Made by a program: the position numbers and the translations under genes. A DNA stretch of 64,000 nucleotides, taken from the NCBI RefSeq assembly GCF_012848855.1, contig NZ_CP051630.1, positions 475,501 through 539,500 on the forward strand. Direction: 5' to 3'. This DNA is from Pyruvatibacter mobilis. GTDB taxonomy: Bacteria; Pseudomonadota; Alphaproteobacteria; CGMCC-115125. Under the pieces are notes generated by a model. It saw only the letters and a list, made by a program, of their open reading frames with translations. It did no database searches and was not told the DNA's origin. Each line of letters opens with the position of its first letter. Within the stretch, counting starts at the first letter, position 1. This document shows, one piece after another, positions 59,759-64,000 of this stretch.

Positions 59759-59779
59759 TCCTCCGATCAAGTCGGAGGA
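59759..59779. repeat. isolated palindrome related to the BIME-like repeats, copy G
   Basis: TCCTCCGA and TCGGAGGA surround TCAAG, the same centre as in the right-hand palindromes of the other copies. Only one palindrome is present here, 24 bp before the end of the acyl-CoA dehydrogenase gene. Confidence 0.6.
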
Positions 59780-59802
59780 TGGAAGGCTCTTGAGCCTTTG
59801 GC

Positions 59803-60942
59803 TCAATAGCCTTCCAGCTCGGCGTAGCGCTGGCTGTGGAAGGCGACGTTGCCGAAGGTGGCGTCGGCGACGCGGGCGCGCTTCAGGAAGAAGCCGATCT
59901 CGTATTCGTCGGTGACGCCGATGCCGCCATGCATCTGGACGGCTTCGGACGAGATCTCGTTGAAGGCCGCGCCGACGCGGGCCTTGGCGAGCGACGCTGC
60001 CTGGGCGATGTCGTTGCGGCGTTCGTCGATGGCGTCGAGCGCGTCGGCGACCACGGATTTGCAGAGCTCGATGTCGCAGAACATCTTGGCGGCGCGGTGC
60101 TTGAGGCCCTGGAAGGAGCCGATGACGACGCCGAACTGCTTGCGCTCCTTCAGATACTCGATGGTGCGCTCATAGGCTTCCTGCAGGCTGCCGAGCATTT
60201 CGGCGGCAAGGCCGATGCGGGCGCGGTCGAGGGTTTCGCTGAGGATCTCGAAGCCGTTGTCGGCCCGGCCCAGCACGTCGCCCGCGGCCACCTTCACATC
60301 CTTCAGGGTGATCTCGGCGGCGTTACGGCTGTCCACCATGATGTGGCGCTTGCGGGTGACGCCGGCGGCATCGCCATCGACGATGAACAGGGTGAGGCCG
60401 GAGGTGTTGCCCCGGGCACCGGAGGTGCGGGCGGCAACGATGAGCTTGCCGGCCACATGGCCGTCGAGCACGAAGGACTTGGTGCCGTTGAGAACGTAGC
60501 CGTCGCCATCCTTGGCAGCGCTGGCCTCGATATTGGCCGGGTTGTGGTGGGCGCCTTCATCCATGGCGAGGGCCATGACGAGATTGCCGGAGGCGATTTC
60601 CGGCAGCAGGGCCTTCTTCTGGTCTTCGGAGCCGCCGATGAGCAGGGCCGAGGCACAGAGCAGGGACGTGGAGACGAGCGGGGAGGCTGCGAGCGTGCGG
60701 CCCGCCTCCTCGAGCACGAGGCCGAGGCCGCGATAGCCGAAGCCGGCGCCGCCATATTCTTCCGGGATGATGATGCCGGCGAAGCCCATTTCGGCCATCT
60801 GGGACCACAGGCCGGTGTCGAAGCCGTTTTCGTCATTGCTGTCGCGCAGGCGGCGAAGTTCGGTCACCGGAGATTTCTCGGCGATGAAGCCCTTGGCGCT
60901 GTCGCGCAGGATCTGTTGTTCTTCCGTGAGGACGAAGCCCAT
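59803..60942 (-). CDS. acyl-CoA dehydrogenase, non-catalytic-type partner subunit
   Basis: A 379-residue acyl-CoA dehydrogenase-fold protein. Conserved segments include FAGIIIPEEYGGAGFGYRGL, LALDEGAHHNP-like sequence and AEMLGSLQEAYERTIEYLKE, QMHGGIGVTDEYEIGFFLKR near the C terminus. The C-terminal motif that normally holds the catalytic Glu (EGT/EGG) is replaced by VADATFGNVAF, so this copy probably lacks its own base. It lies 56 bp after another dehydrogenase gene that has the Glu. Such pairs form alpha2beta2 enzymes, as known for sterol side-chain degradation. Substrate unknown. Confidence 0.9.
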   Translation of the reverse strand: MGFVLTEEQQILRDSAKGFIAEKSPVTELRRLRDSNDENGFDTGLWSQMAEMGFAGIIIPEEYGGAGFGYRGLGLVLEEAGRTLAASPLVSTSLLCASALLIGGSEDQKKALLPEIASGNLVMALAMDEGAHHNPANIEASAAKDGDGYVLNGTKSFVLDGHVAGKLIVAARTSGARGNTSGLTLFIVDGDAAGVTRKRHIMVDSRNAAEITLKDVKVAAGDVLGRADNGFEILSETLDRARIGLAAEMLGSLQEAYERTIEYLKERKQFGVVIGSFQGLKHRAAKMFCDIELCKSVVADALDAIDERRNDIAQAASLAKARVGAAFNEISSEAVQMHGGIGVTDEYEIGFFLKRARVADATFGNVAFHSQRYAELEGY

Positions 60943-60998
60943 TGGGGTGTCTCCCTTAGTCAGTATGTCGTGAGCGCTGAAAATGCGTGGGGGCGGAC

Positions 60999-62195
60999 CT
61001 AGTCCGGCAGCCCCAGCACGCGCTTGGCAATGATGTTGAGCTGCACTTCGGAGGTGCCGCCCTCGATGGAGTTGGCCTTGGAGCGCAGCCAGGCGCGGGT
61101 GTTGCCGATCTCGGCCGCGTCATAGGTGTCGTCCGGCTCCCAGCCGAGCATCTTGGTGCCCATGCTCTCGATCAGCAGCTCGTATTTGCGCTTGTTGAGC
61201 TCGGTGCCGAAATATTTGAACACGGAGGATGTGGCGCTCACATCGTTGGCGGCCTTGGCCTCTTCCTGGGCGCGGCGCATGGTCAGCGCGAAGGCCTTGG
61301 AGTCCATGTTGTGCTGGGTGATGTGCTGGCGCACGACCGGGTCCGCCACGCGGCCATTGTCTTCGCCCAGATATTCCTTCGCGGCACCGGCGAGCGTCTG
61401 GCCCGTTGCGCCGGACAGCGCACCGCCGAGACCCATGCCGGAAATCATCGACCGCTCGTGCTGGAGCAGGCGCTTGGCGATGGTCCAGCCCTTGTTGAGT
61501 TCACCGACCAGCTGATCGGCCGGCACCTTCACGTCGTCGAAGAAGGTCTCGCAGAAGGGCGAGTAGCCGGAGATGAGACGGATCGGCTTGGTGGAGACGC
61601 CCGGCGTCGTCATGTCGAACAGCAGGAACGAGATGCCGTCATGCTTCACGGTCTTGTCGGTGCGCACCAGGCAGAAGATCCAGTCGGCCTTGTCGGCGTA
61701 GGAGGTCCAGACCTTCTGGCCGTTGACCACGTAGTGGTCGCCCTCGAGCACGGCGCTGGTCTGCAGGCCAGCGAGGTCGGAGCCGGCACCCGGTTCGGAA
61801 TAGCCCTGGCACCAGCGGATTTCACCGCGCACGATCGGCGGGATGAACTTCTTCTTCTGTTCTTCACTGGCGAATTCGAGCAGGGCCGGGCCAAGCATCC
61901 AGATGCCGAAGGAGTTCAGCGCCGGGCGGGCGCGGATGGCGCGCAGCTCCTGCTGCAGGACGATGTTCTCTTCCTTGGATAGGCCGCCGCCGCCATATTC
62001 TTTCGGCCAGGTCGGCGCGGTCCAGCCCTTGGCGCCCATGGCATCGAGCCACTTCTTGCTGTCGGGATTCTTGAACTTGGCGTTGCGGCCGCCCCAGACC
62101 ACTTCATCCTCCGGCATCGGTGTGCGCATGGAGGGGGGGCAGTTTTCTTCAAGCCAGGCTTGAACGTCTTTGCGGAAGGCTTCGAGATCGGCCAT
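60999..62195 (-). CDS. acyl-CoA dehydrogenase, catalytic-type subunit
   Basis: A 398-residue acyl-CoA dehydrogenase. FAD and substrate segments are RWCQGYSEPGAGSDLAGLQT, QKVWTSYADKADWIFCLVRT and CETFFDDVKVPADQLVGELN; the C-terminal SIEGGTSEVQLNIIAKRVLG holds the expected catalytic Glu. The N-terminal start MADLEAFRKDVQAWLEENCP is normal. It introduces a double bond into acyl-CoA during beta-oxidation. It is the first gene of the two-gene operon and probably pairs with the protein encoded at 59803. Confidence 0.94.
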   Translation of the reverse strand: MADLEAFRKDVQAWLEENCPPSMRTPMPEDEVVWGGRNAKFKNPDSKKWLDAMGAKGWTAPTWPKEYGGGGLSKEENIVLQQELRAIRARPALNSFGIWMLGPALLEFASEEQKKKFIPPIVRGEIRWCQGYSEPGAGSDLAGLQTSAVLEGDHYVVNGQKVWTSYADKADWIFCLVRTDKTVKHDGISFLLFDMTTPGVSTKPIRLISGYSPFCETFFDDVKVPADQLVGELNKGWTIAKRLLQHERSMISGMGLGGALSGATGQTLAGAAKEYLGEDNGRVADPVVRQHITQHNMDSKAFALTMRRAQEEAKAANDVSATSSVFKYFGTELNKRKYELLIESMGTKMLGWEPDDTYDAAEIGNTRAWLRSKANSIEGGTSEVQLNIIAKRVLGLPD

Positions 62196-62324
62196 TTGGT
62201 GTCTCCCTGACAGCTTCAGGTGAATTTTTCGATTTTCTGGCCGAGAATATAAAGGCTGAGGGAGACATGGCGAGTCTTGAATCGGGCACGCCGATTTGCC
62301 TAGGCGCAGAACGCAAGGTCCGCC

Positions 62325-63401
62325 TCAGAAACGCTGCGGCGGGCGGCCGAAGCGGTCCCCGTCGCGCGGGCCGCCGGGGCGGGCAGGCCTGTTTCCGTCC
62401 CGGTTTCCGTCCACCCGCCCCCCGGCGCGCGCGGGGCGCATGGCGCTGAAACTCTCGGACGGTGTGCCTGCGAAGCAGCGGGGAATGACCGGCCAGTCAC
62501 GGGTGAGGAAATAGGCGTAGGTGCCTTCGGGGTGGTCTGGCGTGACGGTGAAGGTGCCGTTGCACTCATCCAGCGTGCCCTGGCCTTCGACATAGGTGTA
62601 GTCGGCCACAAAGGTGCCGTCGTAATAGCCGCCGGGCGTGGGGGCGTCTGCAAAGCGGCCGCGGGCCTCCACCGGCTCGCGACGGCCCTGCTTGAGGCGG
62701 TAGCCGGAGCTGTGCTCGATGATGGGCGAGGCGGGGTCCGCGCCGTCGAGATGGCCATACAGGGCATAGATGGGAAAGCCGTCCGCCGCCCAGCCGATGA
62801 GAGGGGAGTGGGTGTCCCGCGAGACGCCGAGCTGCGCCATCAGCCCTTCGGGCAGGCCATGATAATGATAGGCGCCGCTGGGCTGGACATGGGCATTGTT
62901 GGCGTCAAGCCCGAGGGGCACGGCGCCGGACAGCGGTTCATACTGCCAGGGGCCTGGGCGGCCCTGATACCACTCTGCGGCCCCGGGATCGAACACCACA
63001 CCGTTGAGCGCGATGCCGAAGGGGTAACCGCGCGCCGGGGTGGTGCGGCCTGCCTTCTGCGGGGTCGCATCAAGCGTGATCCGGTAATTCTGTACGCGGA
63101 TTGAATGCGGGTTGCCGCTGTTGGGGAAGCGGCCGACCGCATGGCCGGGCATGCCGCTGGCGATGATGATCCGCTGATCCCCTTCCACGGTCGCCGTGAC
63201 GCTTTGCGTGCCGGGAGCCTGGCTGGTGGCGGGCAGCCGGTCCGGTGTGCCGTCTGACTGGAGGGTGGTGTGGGCGCGGCTGCGCGGGCCCATCTGGGCG
63301 GCAGCGGTCGCGGCCATGCCGATGGCGAGAATGACTGCGATGGCGGGCATCACCCCGGCGCGGGCTGTGGTGCTGAGCGAGCGATAGGGTACATGGCGCA
63401 T
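62325..63401 (-). CDS. YHYH-domain secreted protein
   Basis: A 358-residue exported protein. The N-terminal signal (about 1-35) contains AGVMPAIAVILAIGMAATAA. The YHYH domain (about 120-300) includes PFGIALNGVVFDPGAAEWYQ, NAHVQPSGAYHYHGLPEGLM and WAADGFPIYALYGH, with the eponymous YHYH motif. The C terminus (about 315-358) is Pro/Gly/Arg-rich, suggesting a flexible tail. The family is common in environmental bacteria and of unknown role. Confidence 0.88.
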   Translation of the reverse strand: MRHVPYRSLSTTARAGVMPAIAVILAIGMAATAAAQMGPRSRAHTTLQSDGTPDRLPATSQAPGTQSVTATVEGDQRIIIASGMPGHAVGRFPNSGNPHSIRVQNYRITLDATPQKAGRTTPARGYPFGIALNGVVFDPGAAEWYQGRPGPWQYEPLSGAVPLGLDANNAHVQPSGAYHYHGLPEGLMAQLGVSRDTHSPLIGWAADGFPIYALYGHLDGADPASPIIEHSSGYRLKQGRREPVEARGRFADAPTPGGYYDGTFVADYTYVEGQGTLDECNGTFTVTPDHPEGTYAYFLTRDWPVIPRCFAGTPSESFSAMRPARAGGRVDGNRDGNRPARPGGPRDGDRFGRPPQRF

Positions 63402-63477
63402 GGTGGGCGCTCCACGAGATTGCTGTCCTATTGCCCTTGAACGGTGCCAGGGGCGTTGATCCGTCGCGGGGACCAGT

Positions 63478-64000
63478 CTAGCCGAAGACGAGCAGGCCGA
63501 TACCGCCTGTGACGCAGGCTGCGGCGACGATGCGGCGGCCGGCGAAGGGCTCCTTCATCAGTAGTGTCCCCGCAAGAGCTGCGAAAATGGCACTCGTCTC
63601 TCGGGTTGCGGTGACGGTGGCGAGCGGCAGCAGGGTCATGGCCCATAAGACGATGGCATAGGAGACGGTGCTGCCGATGCCAAGAACGAACCCCCGCTGG
63701 GCGGCGGGGCTTGGCAGATAGGCAACCACATGGGTGCGGCGGCGGTAGACAGCAAAGGCGATGAAGGGTGCGCAGGTGAGCAGTTCAAGCCAGGCGGCAT
63801 AGCCGATGATGGTGCCTGCCTCGCGGACGCCGATGCCGCCCAGCAGCGAATAGGATGCAATCGACAGCCCGGTCAGCAGGGCAAAGCCAATGGCGTGAAG
63901 GTTCTGCCGGAAGGCACCAGTCCCGGCGATGATGATACCCAGCGAAATGACCACGACGCCTATTAGGCCAAGGGGGGTGGGCGTTTCGCCAAGTGCGAGG
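63478..64000 (-). CDS. EamA/DMT-family transporter, C-terminal part
   Basis: The frame is open to the window edge, so the 5' end lies beyond it; about 174 residues are visible. Four or five hydrophobic helices can be seen (GLIGVVVISLGIIIAGTGAF; AIGFALLTGLSIASYSLLGG; TIIGYAAWLELLTCAPFIAF; ALAGTLLMKEPFAGRRIVAA; ACVTGGIGLLVFG), with the typical GE/KEP of the last EamA repeat (LLMKEPF). It would move small metabolites across the inner membrane; substrate unknown. Confidence 0.85.
   Translation of the reverse strand, partial: LALGETPTPLGLIGVVVISLGIIIAGTGAFRQNLHAIGFALLTGLSIASYSLLGGIGVREAGTIIGYAAWLELLTCAPFIAFAVYRRRTHVVAYLPSPAAQRGFVLGIGSTVSYAIVLWAMTLLPLATVTATRETSAIFAALAGTLLMKEPFAGRRIVAAACVTGGIGLLVFG

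Overview
The window is a GC-rich, gene-dense stretch of an alphaproteobacterial chromosome. Lineage evidence is direct. The CckA-pathway phosphotransferase ChpT, CtrA, SciP and FlbD occur together with an alphaproteobacterial Caulobacter-like fliF-fliG-fliH-fliN-flbD gene order, a CX2CX7C FNR protein, PAS_5-type PAS proteins and an alphaproteobacterial elongator tRNA-Met. I see no phage, IS element, integrase or CRISPR array. The organism looks like a free-living, aerobic to microaerobic, polarly flagellated heterotroph. I cannot place it to genus.

Positions 1-5441: the end of a YdbH-like intermembrane lipid-transport protein with its YnbE and YdbL partners, an FNR-type regulator with an FNR box just upstream, a convergent CysQ-like phosphatase, and chpT. 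Positions 5580-28706 are a motility and cell-cycle supercluster. cheA-W-Y-B-R (+) is followed by ctrA (-), then fliI-fliJ (+). A long minus-strand run follows: fliK-flgD, sciP, then fliF-fliG-fliH-fliN-motA-flbD-flhA-flhF-flhG. CtrA, its phosphodonor ChpT, its antagonist SciP and the sigma-54 activator FlbD all sit inside or beside the genes they would be expected to control. Candidate CtrA boxes and a sigma-54 promoter are visible.

Positions 28956-35563: mnmA, two tail-to-tail paralogous outer-membrane beta-barrel genes, tRNA-Met, and an unusual gene-free interval with a perfect Fur-like palindrome followed by about 150 nt of tightly stacked potential RNA stems (the best candidate here for something undescribed). 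Then come a beta-CASP metallo-beta-lactamase protein, a LOG-family protein and a CueR-like regulator. Positions 35709-47795 form an accessory metabolic region: two fatty acid hydroxylase/sterol desaturase proteins around a TetR gene, PAS_5 proteins plus a decayed copy, a pseudouridine synthase, a thiolase operon with a second TetR divergent from a haloalkane dehalogenase, bfr/bfd iron storage genes, and a third TetR divergent from a flavin amine oxidase. Inverted or duplicated operator-like sequences lie in each TetR intergenic region.

Positions 47817-64000: metE with a structured leader and a large palindromic operator, a Fur-boxed gene of unknown function, rraA, a Baeyer-Villiger monooxygenase with a GFA protein and an esterase-like hydrolase, a repeat-rich 1.3-kb gene-free interval, isocitrate lyase divergent from a RamB/ScfR-type regulator, a two-subunit acyl-CoA dehydrogenase, a YHYH protein and a truncated EamA transporter. 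Palindrome-pair (BIME-like) repeats are scattered between genes from about 51 kb to 60 kb. Functional names rest on motif recognition by eye; no database search was run.
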